Assembly (NCBI GenBank): GCA_051002235.1
Contig: JBPCMN010000042.1
Coordinates: forward strand, 1-64,000
Length of the DNA stretch: 64,000 nucleotides
Direction: 5' to 3'
Source: JBPCMN01 sp013695115
GTDB taxonomy: Bacteria > Actinomycetota > Acidimicrobiia > IMCC26256 > JACDBD01
The notes below the pieces were generated by a model that saw only the letters and a program-made list of their open reading frames with translations, did no database searches and was not told where the DNA came from. Both the position numbers and the translations under genes were made by a program. Below, piece after piece: positions 8,679 to 16,891 of this stretch; position 1 is the first letter of the stretch, and each line of letters starts with the position of its first letter.

Positions 8679-9227
8679 TTATCCCGGCTTCCACACCATC
8701 AAGGCGAGGATGAGCACGAGGTCGACGTTGAGGATCGCGCCGGCGAGCCCGACCCGTTTGGCGCGCTCCTGCATCTCCTGCACCTGCGGCGGCAGCGAGC
8801 TCGCCGGCGAAGGCGTAGCCGAGGGCTCGCCCGGCGGCGCGCCCATGTGGACGAGCTGCTCCATGAGCGAGTTCATGCGCCGGACGTTGGGGCGGAGAAT
8901 GCCGTGGGCGACGCCCAGACCGACGACGTAGAGCACGATCGCGCCCCAGATCCAGGTGTCGCCGAACTCCCACACTCGGCTCCCACGATTTTCGCTGAAC
9001 AACACGAGGAGGATCCCGGTCACGAACACCCCGTAGATGAAGTACTCGGCGATGCTCGAGACCAGGTAGTTCGCCTGGGCGATGGCGAGGCCTTCGGCAC
9101 CGCGGCGCCCCTTTGCCTGCCCTCCGTAGATGGCGTTGAGGAACGACGCACCGAACCCAACGATGGCCGCCAGGATGTGCACCAGCAGGATGAGCTTGTA
9201 CGGACCGTCGAGATATGCCGCGAGCAC
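8679..9227 (-). CDS. DUF2269 family integral membrane protein
   Basis: 182 residues with four hydrophobic segments (about 10-30, 52-78, 92-112, 160-180). Conserved features of the predicted-membrane DUF2269 family include the N-terminal KLILLVHILAAIVGFGASF and the second-helix AEYFIYGVFVTGILLV. His16 in the first helix suggests a possible haem or metal site, but this is speculative. The loop between helices 3 and 4 is rich in Pro, Ala and Ser. No function is assigned. Confidence 0.7.
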   Translation of the reverse strand: MLAAYLDGPYKLILLVHILAAIVGFGASFLNAIYGGQAKGRRGAEGLAIAQANYLVSSIAEYFIYGVFVTGILLVLFSENRGSRVWEFGDTWIWGAIVLYVVGLGVAHGILRPNVRRMNSLMEQLVHMGAPPGEPSATPSPASSLPPQVQEMQERAKRVGLAGAILNVDLVLILALMVWKPG

Positions 9228-9283
9228 CGTGAACCTCCCCTGTCGCCCGGCCGCATGGTAGAGGCCTGTGCTACAACGCGCCC

Positions 9284-9943
9284 GTGCGGCTGCTGATCGC
9301 GTGGTGCTCGGTCGAGTACGAGGGCCGCCTCGGCGCCCGACTCCCCCCGGCGCTGCGTCTCGTCATGCTCAAGTCCGACGGTTCCATCGCGGTGCACTGC
9401 GACGCCAAGGCGTACAAGCCGTTGAACTGGATGAGCCCGCCCTGCACGATCCGGGAAGAGGAGGGCGCGATCACGGCGGTGACGGCCGGGGGCGAGCGGC
9501 TCACGATCGAGCTACACGAAGTTGTCCACGACCACACCGTCGATCTCGGCGACGACCCCGGCCTGGCCAAGGACGGTGTGGAGACCGAGCTCCAGCAGTT
9601 GATCGCGGCGCGGGTGCAGGCGCTGCGCGCCGACCTGCGCCTCGTGCGCCGCGAGTACCCGACCGACATCGGCCCCGTCGACCTGCTGTGTCGCGACGGC
9701 GACGGCCGGGCGGTGGTGGTCGAGGTGAAGCGGGTCGGCGAGATCGCCGGGGTCGAGCAGCTGCTGCGCTACCAGCAGCGCCTCGACGGGGACTCCTCGC
9801 TGGCGCCGACGCTCGGGATGCTGGTGGCGACCCGCATCAAGCCCCAGGCGCGCGTGTTCGCCGAGAGCCGCGGCGTCGAGTGCGTCGAGGTCGACCTCCA
9901 GGAGCTGCGGACGGGCGCACCCGTCGACCCTCGCCTCTTCTGA
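9284..9943 (+). CDS. nucS: Mismatch-specific endonuclease NucS/EndoMS
   Basis: 219 residues from a GTG start. N-terminal domain MRLLIAWCSVEYEGRL ... LPPALRLVMLKSDGS matches the actinobacterial NucS start; the C-terminal nuclease domain has DIGPVDLLCRDGDG near residue 126 and VVVEVKRVGEI near 144, supplying the Asp and Glu-x-Lys of the PD-(D/E)xK core. NucS replaces MutS/MutL in most actinobacteria by cutting both strands at mismatches, usually directed by the beta clamp (dnaN here at 42298). Normal family length. Confidence 0.93.
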   Translation: MRLLIAWCSVEYEGRLGARLPPALRLVMLKSDGSIAVHCDAKAYKPLNWMSPPCTIREEEGAITAVTAGGERLTIELHEVVHDHTVDLGDDPGLAKDGVETELQQLIAARVQALRADLRLVRREYPTDIGPVDLLCRDGDGRAVVVEVKRVGEIAGVEQLLRYQQRLDGDSSLAPTLGMLVATRIKPQARVFAESRGVECVEVDLQELRTGAPVDPRLF

Positions 9944-9963
9944 CCTTTCTGGGCTCAGTCGTC

Positions 9964-10743
9964 TCAGTCGCGGTCGAACCGGGGCTTGCGCTTCTCGAGG
10001 AAGGCGGCGAAGCCCTCCTGGGCATCGGGTGACGTTCCCGCCCGCGCCATCACGTCCATGGCGTAGCGGTAGGCATCGGTCTGGGGCAGCTCGATCTGCG
10101 CGTAGAAGGCCTGTTTCCCCAGCCCCTTCGACGTCGCGCTCCCGCGGGTGGCCCGGCGCAGCAGCTCGATCGTCGCCTCGTCCAAGTCGGGCTCGGGCAC
10201 GACTTGGTTGACCAGACCCCAATCGGACGCGGTGGCGGCGTCCACGGTGTCGCCGGTCATCGCGAGCTCCAGCGCCCGCTTGCGCCCCACGTTGCGGGCA
10301 ACCGCAACCAGGGGCGTGTGGCAGAACCACCCGCCCTTCCCCCCCGGGATCGCGAACGCGGCGCTGTCGGCGGCGACCGCGAGATCGGCGGTGGCAACGA
10401 GCTGGCACCCGGCGGCGGTGGCGAGGCCGTGCACCCGGGCGACGACGGGTTGGGGGATGGACTGCATGGTCGTCATCAGCTCGGTGCACGCGGCGAGCAG
10501 CGCCTGCAGCGCGTCGAGATCGGCACCGGCAAGGTCGGCGAAGTCGTGGCCGGCGGAGAAGACCGGCCCGTTACCGGCGAGGATGACGCCGCGGGCGTCG
10601 CTGTCGCCCGTGGCCTGGAACCCGGCGGTCAGCTCGCGCATCAACTCGAGCGACAGCGCGTTGCGCCGCTCGGGGCGGTTCATCGTGATGGTGGTGAAGC
10701 CCGCTTCGGACTTCACGATCACGTCGTCGCTCACCGCGTCCAC
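9964..10743 (-). CDS. Enoyl-CoA hydratase/isomerase family protein
   Basis: 259 residues, full-length crotonase. NRPERRNALS near residue 23, the first oxyanion segment SAGHDFADL near 64, and the second VHGLATAAGCQLVATADLAVA (broken by one residue in related hydratases) near 103. The sequence PGGKGGWFCHTPL resembles the ECHDC3-like branch rather than classical crotonase, and the usual two catalytic glutamates are not clearly present. Its C-terminus ends 21 bases from the nucS stop, convergently. Confidence 0.85.
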   Translation of the reverse strand: MDAVSDDVIVKSEAGFTTITMNRPERRNALSLELMRELTAGFQATGDSDARGVILAGNGPVFSAGHDFADLAGADLDALQALLAACTELMTTMQSIPQPVVARVHGLATAAGCQLVATADLAVAADSAAFAIPGGKGGWFCHTPLVAVARNVGRKRALELAMTGDTVDAATASDWGLVNQVVPEPDLDEATIELLRRATRGSATSKGLGKQAFYAQIELPQTDAYRYAMDVMARAGTSPDAQEGFAAFLEKRKPRFDRD

Positions 10744-10768
10744 GGTAGCGCCGTGCTCCTACTGCTGA

Positions 10769-12160
10769 TCAGTCGCGGGCCATGTTGGCGAACTTGGTGA
10801 GGTGGTCTAGGAAGGCCAGGCGCGTGGAGCCGGTCGGACCGTTCCGGTGCTTGGCCACGATGATCTCGGCGGTCCCCCGCTGGTCGGACTCGGGGTTGTA
10901 CAGCTCGTCGCGGTAGATGAAGCACACGACGTCGGCGTCCTGCTCCAGGCCTCCACTTTCGCGAAGGTCGGCGAGCATCGGACGCTTGTCCTGGCGGTAC
11001 TCCAGTTGCCGGTTCAACTGCGACAGCGCCATCACCGGGCAGTCGAGCTCACGGGCGAGGATCTTGAGGCCCCGCGAGAGCTCCGACACCTCGACCTGGC
11101 GGTTCTCGGCGGTGCGGCGCACGCCGGTGCTCATGAGTTGGATGTAGTCGACCACGATCATGCCGAGGTCGCCGTGACGGGCCTTGATGCGCCGGGCCTT
11201 GGCCCGCATCTCCATCACCGTGCAGTGGGGGTTGTCGTCGATGAAGAGCGGGGCCTCGGCGAGACGCCCAACCGCGTGGCTCAATCGGGTCCAGTCGCCC
11301 TCGGGGATGTTGCCGGTCCAGAGCTTGCGGGCCTCGACCCGGGCCTCACCGGCGAGGAGTCGCTTGGTGAGCTCGAGGTTGCCCATCTCCATCGAGAAGA
11401 AGATCGTCGGGCGATGGCTCACGAGCGCGGCGTTGGCCGCCGCGCCCAGCGCGAACGACGTCTTGCCCGCCCCCGGTCTCGCCGCCACGATCACGAGGTT
11501 CGATGGCTGCAACCCGAGCAGCAGGTCGTCGAGCTCGTGGTACCCGGTCGGGACACCGGTCACGTCGGTGTCGCGCCCGTACATCGACTCGAGCTGGTCG
11601 AGCGTCGTCTGGAGCGATTCGGAGATGGGAGTCAGCGACTCGGCGACACGCCGCTCGGCCACCTCGAACACGAGCGACTCGGCCCGGTCGAGCGTCTCGG
11701 TCACGTCGTCGGGCGCCTCGTACCCCATCTCGGCGATGTCGCCCGCGACCGCGATCAGCCGGCGCAGCAGCGCCAGCTCGCTGACGATGGTGGCGTAGTG
11801 CCCGGCGTTGGCCGACGCCGGCGTGCCCGCCTGGATCCGCAACAGCGTCGCCTTGCCGCCGAGCGCATCGAGCAGCTCGGACTTCCGGAGCTCCTCGGCC
11901 ACGGTGACGGGATCGACGGGCTCGCCCTGGCCGTACAGGGCCATGACCGCTTCGAAGATGTGGGTGTGGGCGGGCTTGTAGAAGTCGGTCGAGTCGACGC
12001 GCGCTTCGACCGCGGCCGTGATCGCGTCGCGCGACAACAGCATCGCGCCCAGGAGCGACTCCTCGGCCTCGAGGTTGTGGGGCGGGACGCGACCACTCGA
12101 ACGTCGGCGACCCTCCTCGAGCAACTGGACCACGCCGCTCCCTTCGACCGTGCCGTTCAC
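10769..12160 (-). CDS. dnaB: Replicative DNA helicase
   Basis: 463 residues from a GTG. N-terminal DnaB domain (RVPPHNLEAEESLLGAMLLS near residue 24) and RecA-like C-terminal domain with Walker A ARPGAGKTSFA near 222, Walker B MIVVDYIQLMS near 333 and the sensor LSQLNRQLE near 382. No intein interrupts it, although actinobacterial DnaB is a frequent intein host. The gene ends the rpsF-ssb-rpsR-rplI-dnaB strand, separated from rplI by 248 bases that probably carry its own promoter. Its likely loader is the DUF721 protein at 44536. Confidence 0.96.
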   Translation of the reverse strand: MNGTVEGSGVVQLLEEGRRRSSGRVPPHNLEAEESLLGAMLLSRDAITAAVEARVDSTDFYKPAHTHIFEAVMALYGQGEPVDPVTVAEELRKSELLDALGGKATLLRIQAGTPASANAGHYATIVSELALLRRLIAVAGDIAEMGYEAPDDVTETLDRAESLVFEVAERRVAESLTPISESLQTTLDQLESMYGRDTDVTGVPTGYHELDDLLLGLQPSNLVIVAARPGAGKTSFALGAAANAALVSHRPTIFFSMEMGNLELTKRLLAGEARVEARKLWTGNIPEGDWTRLSHAVGRLAEAPLFIDDNPHCTVMEMRAKARRIKARHGDLGMIVVDYIQLMSTGVRRTAENRQVEVSELSRGLKILARELDCPVMALSQLNRQLEYRQDKRPMLADLRESGGLEQDADVVCFIYRDELYNPESDQRGTAEIIVAKHRNGPTGSTRLAFLDHLTKFANMARD

Positions 12161-12408
12161 CCCGCCGTCACCCTCCGGCTACCGGCGTAACGGCTTGGCA
12201 TCGTCGCACCGGCGGGATGGGGATCGTAAGTGGGACAACCCGGTTTCTCACTGTGCACTCACTGTGGAATTCACCGCCGGTGCTCCCCAGGCCCTGTGCA
12301 CTACTCCCGGTATTGAACCCGGGGGGTGTGACAGTTATCCGGGTGGGCGTCAGCTATCGCGCGAAGGCGCCGGTCAGCCGAGTGCTTCGCCGAGTGATCT
12401 GGGTCGAG
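12161..12408. promoter_or_regulatory. Intergenic region upstream of dnaB with a CTCACTGTG direct repeat
   Basis: 248 bases without a supportable gene. Two copies of CTCACTGTG occur at 12247-12255 and 12258-12266 (11-base period, one helical turn), and GTGCAC occurs inside the repeat and again near 12296. On the minus strand this lies about 90 bases before the dnaB start, a plausible place for a regulator. No convincing -35/-10 pair was found. Confidence 0.3.
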
Positions 12409-12855
12409 CTAGTCGGCGACGACCTCGACCGGAATCTGAACCACGACGTCGGGGTGGAGTCGCAGCGGGACCTCGGCCGGGCCCAGTGCCTTGAGCGGCT
12501 CGGGCATGGAGAGATGACGACGGTCGATCTCGACGCCGACCTGGGCCTGGACCGCGTTGGCGACATCGGTGCTGGTCACAGAGCCGAACAGTCGACCGCC
12601 CTCGCCGGCGCGCGCGGGGATCTTGATCCGGCGACCGGTGAGCTGGTCGGCGAAGGCCTGGGCCGCCTCGCGGTCGCGCGCGTCGCGCGCCGCCCGGTTG
12701 CGCCGCATGGCTTCCGCCTGCTTGACCGCACCCTTGGTGGCACGGATGGCGAGTCCGCGGGGAACGAGATAGTTGCGGGCGTATCCGTCGGACACTTCGA
12801 GCAGGTCACCCTTGTTCCCGAGGGTTTCGACGTCGGCACGCAGCACGATCTTCAT
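12409..12855 (-). CDS. rplI: 50S ribosomal protein L9
   Basis: 148 residues, normal L9 length. N-terminal domain MKIVLRADVETLGNKGDLLEV-type signature with the conserved VSDGYARNYLVPRGLA segment at residues 21-36, then the long connecting helix rich in Ala and Arg and a C-terminal domain ending PVEVVAD. The start ATG overlaps the rpsR stop (12852-12855), so translation is coupled. Confidence 0.97.
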   Translation of the reverse strand: MKIVLRADVETLGNKGDLLEVSDGYARNYLVPRGLAIRATKGAVKQAEAMRRNRAARDARDREAAQAFADQLTGRRIKIPARAGEGGRLFGSVTSTDVANAVQAQVGVEIDRRHLSMPEPLKALGPAEVPLRLHPDVVVQIPVEVVAD

Positions 12856-13439
12856 TCGCTCGCCTCGCCGGCTTCCACCGCGTCGGCTTCCACTGTCGCG
12901 TCGGGCACAGGCGCGTCGGGGGCTGTCGAGTCAGGCGGCGCGCCGTTCTCAGGCGGCGATTCGATGTCGGTCGCGACCGCGTCGACGCCGATCGCCTCGA
13001 CCTCGGCAACCTCGACGTCGTCGGGTACCGGCGGCGGGCCCGCGGGCTCGGCCGGCGGTCCCATGCCGGCCATCGGGTCGCGCAGGATGTCGCGGTCGTC
13101 GCGGTCGCCGCGGTCGCCGCGGTCGCGTCCGCGACCGCCCTTGCTGCGCTGGGTCACCTGCCGCACGGCGTACGGCAAGAGCGCCATCTCGCGGGCCACG
13201 CGGATCGCCCGGGCCACCGCCCGCTGCTGCTGGGCCGAGTTGCCGGTCACGCGCCGGGCGCGGATCTTGGCCCGCTCCGACATGAAGCGGCGCAGCAGGT
13301 TGACGTCCTTGTAGTCGATCCACTTGATGCTGTCGGTGTTGAGGATCGACACCTTCTTCTTGGGGATCCGGCGCCGGTCGCGCTCCGACTCGCGCTTCCC
13401 CCCCTTGCCGCCCTTGCGCCGCTCGCGATCCTTTGCCAT
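12852..13439 (-). CDS. rpsR: 30S ribosomal protein S18 with long acidic C-terminal tail
   Basis: 195 residues, about twice the usual 75-95. Residues 25-95 are a normal S18 core (KKVSILNTDSIKWIDYKDVN ... RRFMSERAKIRARRVTGNSAQQQR ... MALLPYA, given in pieces). After a basic GGRGRDRGDRGDRDDRD linker, roughly residues 115-195 are Pro/Ala/Val/Glu/Asp-rich (VPDDVEVAEVEAIGVDAV, ending AVEAGEASE) and look disordered and acidic. The frame is intact with normal codon use and is coupled to rplI by an ATGA overlap, so the tail is probably translated. Partner of S6 in the 30S platform. Confidence 0.93.
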   Translation of the reverse strand: MAKDRERRKGGKGGKRESERDRRRIPKKKVSILNTDSIKWIDYKDVNLLRRFMSERAKIRARRVTGNSAQQQRAVARAIRVAREMALLPYAVRQVTQRSKGGRGRDRGDRGDRDDRDILRDPMAGMGPPAEPAGPPPVPDDVEVAEVEAIGVDAVATDIESPPENGAPPDSTAPDAPVPDATVEADAVEAGEASE

Positions 13440-13452
13440 CCCTATCTCTTCC

Positions 13453-13512
13453 GCCTCGCTCGCTGCGGCGCAGGGTACCTACGCCGCGGACGCCCGCTCG
13501 GACGCCAAGTTC
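13453..13512. repeat. Intergenic repeat family 2, copy 1
   Basis: Begins GCCTCGCTCGCTGCGG and ends CGCCAAGTTC; a related 61-base segment lies at 16054-16114. The first 16 and last 10 bases are identical, with a CCGCGG in the middle of both. It fills the rpsR-ssb gap. Nature unknown: it could be a transcript-processing or attenuator element or a degenerate mobile repeat. Confidence 0.45.
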
Positions 13513-13552
13513 CACGCGACTGCGTCTGTTCTGCCGCTTGCACGAGGAGCAC

Positions 13553-14065
13553 CTAGAAGGGCTCTTCGCCGAAGTCGTCGTAGCTCTGGCCGGAGCCGGA
13601 GCCGGAACCCTGGGAGGCGGGCTGGGGGCGGGACTCGCCCCCACCCCCTCCCTGGCCGCCCGATCCGCCGTCGCCGCCGCCCCCGAAGTCGCCGCCGCCT
13701 CGGCGGTCGTTCTTCTTGATCTCGGCCGTGGCCCAGCGCAGGCTCGGTCCGACCTCGTCGGCGACGATCTCGATGACGCTGCGCTTGTCGCCGTTCTCGG
13801 TTTCCCAGGAACGCTGCTCGAGCCGGCCGGTGACGACGACGCGGGCGCCCTTGGCGAGCGACTCGCTGGCGTTGTCGGCCATCTCGCGCCAGCAGACCAC
13901 GTTGAAGAAGGAGACCCGCTCCTCCCATTCGTTCGTCTGCCGGTTCATCCAGCGTCGGTTGACGGCCACGCCGAAGCTGGCGTTGGCCTGCCCGCTGGGC
14001 GTGTAGCGCAACTCCGGGTCGCGGGTCAGGTTGCCCACGATCGTGACGTTGTTTCCGTTGGCCAT
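13553..14065 (-). CDS. ssb: Single-stranded DNA-binding protein
   Basis: 170 residues. OB fold in residues 1-110 (NNVTIVGNLTRDPELRYTPSG, NRRWMNRQTNEWEERVSFFNV, with the usual SSB aromatic residues), a Gly/Gln/Ser-rich disordered linker from about 118 to 160, and the acidic C-terminal tip DDFGEEPF that recruits replication and repair proteins. Sits between rpsF and rpsR as in most bacteria. Confidence 0.96.
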   Translation of the reverse strand: MANGNNVTIVGNLTRDPELRYTPSGQANASFGVAVNRRWMNRQTNEWEERVSFFNVVCWREMADNASESLAKGARVVVTGRLEQRSWETENGDKRSVIEIVADEVGPSLRWATAEIKKNDRRGGGDFGGGGDGGSGGQGGGGGESRPQPASQGSGSGSGQSYDDFGEEPF

Positions 14066-14091
14066 GGTGGTTCCTCCCTATGCGTTCTGGC

Positions 14092-14427
14092 CTATGCGTC
14101 CGCCACGCCGGTGCTCGCGGTCTTCGGGGGTCCGTAGACCTCCTTGGGAATCCGCAACACCTTGTGGCGGATGACCTCGTCTGCCAGGGAGAGCACCCGG
14201 TGCAACTCGTCCATCGCCGGAGGCTCGGCCATCGCCTGGAGCACCACGTAGTAGCCCTCCTGGCGGTGGTTCACCTCGTAGGCGAAGCGCCGCTTCCCCC
14301 AGTAGTCGACGTAGCCGGGCTCGGCGCCCTTCGACTCGATCAACTGGGTGTAGCGGCCGACCGCGGCCCGGATCGTCTCCTCTTCCAGGTCCGCGTCGAA
14401 GATGATCATGACCTCGTACGGCCTCAT
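14092..14427 (-). CDS. rpsF: 30S ribosomal protein S6
   Basis: 111 residues starting MRPYEVMIIFDADLEEE. Start fixed by a perfect AAGGAGGTA Shine-Dalgarno (14431-14439 on the complementary strand) five to six bases before the ATG; an upstream in-frame start would precede this site and add 17 unconserved residues. Contains the S6 core GYVDYWGKRRFAYEVNHRQEG near residue 40, in two parts. First gene of the rpsF-ssb-rpsR-rplI group. Confidence 0.95.
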   Translation of the reverse strand: MRPYEVMIIFDADLEEETIRAAVGRYTQLIESKGAEPGYVDYWGKRRFAYEVNHRQEGYYVVLQAMAEPPAMDELHRVLSLADEVIRHKVLRIPKEVYGPPKTASTGVADA

Positions 14428-14603
14428 GCCGTACCTCCTTCGGACCGCAGACTGGCTGCGGGCTCCCCGCCCGACCACCTCCCCGGACTGGCCGGCGGGA
14501 CGGCGACGAAGAGCAGGATCGGTTGTCGATCGAACGCTTCAGGCTAGCCGAAAGCGCCTCCGACACGACCTATCGAGTCGAGCATACCGACGGGTTGTGA
14601 CAA

Positions 14604-15143
14604 CTACGAGGGGCAACCGCCGAGCGATCCGGTGGGCAGTTCACCCCGGAGCGTCTCGAGACCGAAGCGGTAGCGGTCGTCGGCGGAGTACAACGGGCAG
14701 TCGGGGCCGCCCCGCGGACAGGGCTCCATCTCCGTGCGGTCGACGAGCTCACCGTCGCGGGCGTACCAGCCGATGTCGAGAGGGACGGTCACGTACGACA
14801 TCGTGTAGCCCGACGTCGAGTCCGACTCGTTGACGAAGAGCATGCCGTCGTACCCACCGAGCTCGGGATGGCCCCGCAGGCCCTGGCCGCGCTCGGCCTC
14901 GCTGTCGGCGACAACGACGCGCAGGCAGTCGTCACCCACCGCGAGCGCGACCTCGGTGAGCGCCGTGAAGGGCGCATCCGCCGGTCGGGGGGCATCGAGG
15001 ACAGCCGCGATGTCGGCGGCGGGCGGTGGAGCCGATTCCGACGAGTCGAGGAGCGCGAAGACCATCACCCCCGCGCCCGCGACCACCAGGCAGAGACCAA
15101 CCAGCAGCCCGAGCCGCGGCGCCCGGTCAGGCGTTGGCACCAT
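14604..15143 (-). CDS. DUF192 family membrane-anchored protein
   Basis: 179 residues from the ATG at 15143, which overlaps the panB stop by 17 bases. One transmembrane helix (about residues 10-32), then a Pro/Ala linker, then a DUF192 domain: LRVVVADSEAERGQGLRGHPELGGYDGMLFV (in pieces: AERGQGLRG, GYDGMLFV) and TVPLDIGWYARDG near 128. DUF192 proteins are small extracellular beta-barrel proteins of unknown role. Four Cys in CPRGGPDCPLY and near the end may form disulfides outside the cell. Confidence 0.78.
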   Translation of the reverse strand: MVPTPDRAPRLGLLVGLCLVVAGAGVMVFALLDSSESAPPPAADIAAVLDAPRPADAPFTALTEVALAVGDDCLRVVVADSEAERGQGLRGHPELGGYDGMLFVNESDSTSGYTMSYVTVPLDIGWYARDGELVDRTEMEPCPRGGPDCPLYSADDRYRFGLETLRGELPTGSLGGCPS

Positions 15144-15987
15144 GGAGGCCGAGGGCGTCGGCGACGTCGTCGGCCAGGTGGTACGTCTCCTCGCTGGCCG
15201 GGAACCGCCCCGACCGCACGTCCTCGGCGAACCGGGCGACCGCCGACGTCGCATCGGCCTTGAGCGACGCGTAACGGCGCACGAACTTGGGCGTCAGCCG
15301 GTCTTCGAGCCCGAGCACGTCGTGGTACACGAGCACCTGGCCGTCGCAGTGGCGGCCGGCGCCGATCCCGATCGTGGGCACCGGTACCGCGTCGGTCACC
15401 AGGCGGGCAACGGCGTCGGGCACGCACTCGAGCACGATCGCGAAACAGCCCGCCTCGGCGAGGGCGACCGCGTCGTCGACGATGGCCTGGGCCGCCTCGA
15501 GCTGCTTGCCCTGGACCTTGAACCCGCCGAGGGCGTGGATCGACTGGGGCGTGAGGCCGAGATGGCCCATGACCGGGATCTCGGCGTCGAGGATTGCGTG
15601 GACCGCGTCGAGGCGCTTGCGGCCGCCCTCGAGCTTCACCGCGGCGGCGCCGGCACGGATCAGCGCGGCGGCGTTGCGGACCGTGTCCTCGCGCGAGAGG
15701 TGGTAGCTGAGCCAGGGCAGGTCACCGATCAGGAGGGCGCGGGGCTTCGCCCGGGCGACCGCGGCCACGTGGTGGGCCATCTCGTCGGTCGTCACCTGGA
15801 GGGTGTCCTCGTGGCCGAGGACAACCATGGCGAGGGTGTCGCCCACCAGGATCATGTCGACCCCGGCGCCGTCGGCCACCCGGGCCGACGGGTAGTCGTA
15901 GGCGGTCACCATGACCAGGGGCGGGCCGTCGCCCTTGCGGGCACGGATGTCGGGCGCGCTGACCGGGCCCGTCGGAGCAACAGTCAT
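15127..15987 (-). CDS. panB: 3-methyl-2-oxobutanoate hydroxymethyltransferase
   Basis: 286 residues from the ATG at 15987, preceded by GGAG. Ketopantoate synthase TIM barrel: MVTAYDYPSARVADGAGVD near residue 28, Mg-binding VGDTLAMVVLG near 50, KLEGG near 118, the MGHLGLTPQSIHALGGFKVQG segment (in two pieces) near 141, and catalytic ECVP near 187. It makes ketopantoate for pantothenate and CoA. An open frame of 41 further residues upstream lacks conservation. The stop overlaps the DUF192 gene start. Confidence 0.96.
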   Translation of the reverse strand: MTVAPTGPVSAPDIRARKGDGPPLVMVTAYDYPSARVADGAGVDMILVGDTLAMVVLGHEDTLQVTTDEMAHHVAAVARAKPRALLIGDLPWLSYHLSREDTVRNAAALIRAGAAAVKLEGGRKRLDAVHAILDAEIPVMGHLGLTPQSIHALGGFKVQGKQLEAAQAIVDDAVALAEAGCFAIVLECVPDAVARLVTDAVPVPTIGIGAGRHCDGQVLVYHDVLGLEDRLTPKFVRRYASLKADATSAVARFAEDVRSGRFPASEETYHLADDVADALGLHGANA

Positions 15988-16053
15988 CTCCGGACCTCCG
16001 CCGTCCGGGGCACACACGGCTCCCGGCAGCGAGGCCAGATTACCCCCCTTATA

Positions 16054-16114
16054 GCCTCGCTCGCTGCGGGCCGGGATACCCGGTCCGCGGGCCCTCGCTC
16101 GGGGCGCCAAGTTC
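16054..16114. repeat. Intergenic repeat family 2, copy 2
   Basis: Begins GCCTCGCTCGCTGCGG and ends CGCCAAGTTC like the copy at 13453-13512; the centre differs (about 75-80 per cent identity by eye). It lies between the divergent panB and the 62-residue gene at 16140. Confidence 0.45.
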
Positions 16115-16139
16115 TCTCGAGTCGATTAGGAAGGCGCCT

Positions 16140-16328
16140 GTGAGCGATCGGGTGTGCGAGAACTGCGCGTTCCCGGACGAGGAGCTCGTGCTGGTGCGCC
16201 GGGTCTACCTGACCCCGGAGGCATGGGACCGGCCCGCCTCGGCGCGAGTGGTGGAGGAGGCCGAGCTGTGGTGCGTGTCATGCCGGTCGCACTACCCGAA
16301 CGAGCCCGTCGGGGATGGGGACGACTGA
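16140..16328 (+). CDS. Small Cys-rich (zinc-ribbon-like) protein
   Basis: 62 residues from a GTG preceded by AGGAAG. Two Cys pairs, CENC at residues 6-9 and CVSC near 45-48, can hold one zinc. The rest is acidic (PDEELVLVRRVYLTPEAWDR). The size, the spacing of the Cys pairs and the good ribosome-binding site support a real gene, but I do not recognise the family. Confidence 0.6.
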   Translation: MSDRVCENCAFPDEELVLVRRVYLTPEAWDRPASARVVEEAELWCVSCRSHYPNEPVGDGDD

Positions 16329-16358
16329 CGAAGCTGCCATCAGGCCCAGAAAGGCGAC

Positions 16359-16724
16359 TCAGACGGCGTGGCGTCGACCCAGGAGATAGCGGCGATCGAG
16401 GTGGTTCCAGGAACAGTCGAGGCACACCTCGACCACGTAGCACGCGAACTCGTCGTGGGTCGCGCCGAGCTTGGCCAGCTCCCGCTCGTGGGAGATGCAG
16501 CGTCCGTTGGCCCCCTTGAGCTTGTCGCCGTAGACGTAGGAGACCAGGCGGACGTTCTCGAGACCGCACACGGGACAGGCGCGACCGGCGTCCTCGCCCA
16601 CGTGGCGCCCCGCCCGGAGGAGCTCGGGGTGGGCATCGCACACGTCGAGTCGGGTCAGCGTCCCGCGGCGGAAGTCGCGGATCACGGCCCGACGGGCCAG
16701 GGCGTAGTCGACGTGCCCGGGCAC
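16359..16724 (-). CDS. DUF5318 family protein
   Basis: 121 residues. Conserved actinobacterial layout: VDYALARRAVIRDFRRGTLT near residue 5, a first Cys pair ACPVCG near 49-53, and EVCLDCSWNHLDRRYLLGR at the C-terminus with the second pair, so probably a zinc-binding fold. DUF5318 genes sit near padR and ino1 in mycobacteria too, as here. Function unknown. Confidence 0.72.
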   Translation of the reverse strand: MPGHVDYALARRAVIRDFRRGTLTRLDVCDAHPELLRAGRHVGEDAGRACPVCGLENVRLVSYVYGDKLKGANGRCISHERELAKLGATHDEFACYVVEVCLDCSWNHLDRRYLLGRRHAV

Positions 16725-16814
16725 GGCACGGAGTGTAGGAGCCGAGCCGCGCGTCTTCGCTCGCCTCGTGCCACCGCCGTTGCTTGCGTGAACAACCGCT
16801 GAACGAAGTGGGCC

Positions 16815-16843
16815 TTGACGGGGGCGCCCGGTGGGAGCATAAT
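16815..16843 (+). promoter_or_regulatory. Sigma-70-type promoter for padR-ino1
   Basis: TTGACG at 16815-16820 and CATAAT at 16838-16843, spaced by 17 bases. Transcription would start near 16850, just before the palindromes at 16861-16880, so a repressor bound there would block elongation or clearance. Confidence 0.65.
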
Positions 16844-16860
16844 GCCGCTCCGTTGTTGTT

Positions 16861-16884
16861 CCGATATATCGGACCGATATAATA
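16861..16884 (+). promoter_or_regulatory. Overlapping palindromic operators, with a possible leaderless -10
   Basis: CCGATATATCGG (16861-16872) is a perfect palindrome; ATATCGG-A-CCGATAT (16866-16880) is a second palindrome overlapping it. TATAAT at 16878-16883 is a perfect -10 placed eight bases before the padR GTG, so a second, leaderless transcript is possible. PadR proteins bind ATAT/ATGT palindromes, so autoregulation by the adjacent gene is the simplest reading. Confidence 0.6.
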
Positions 16885-16891
16885 GGCGGTT

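Noticed and set aside
10769..12160. Possible intein in dnaB
   Set aside because: Walker A, Walker B and sensor motifs are contiguous and length is normal.
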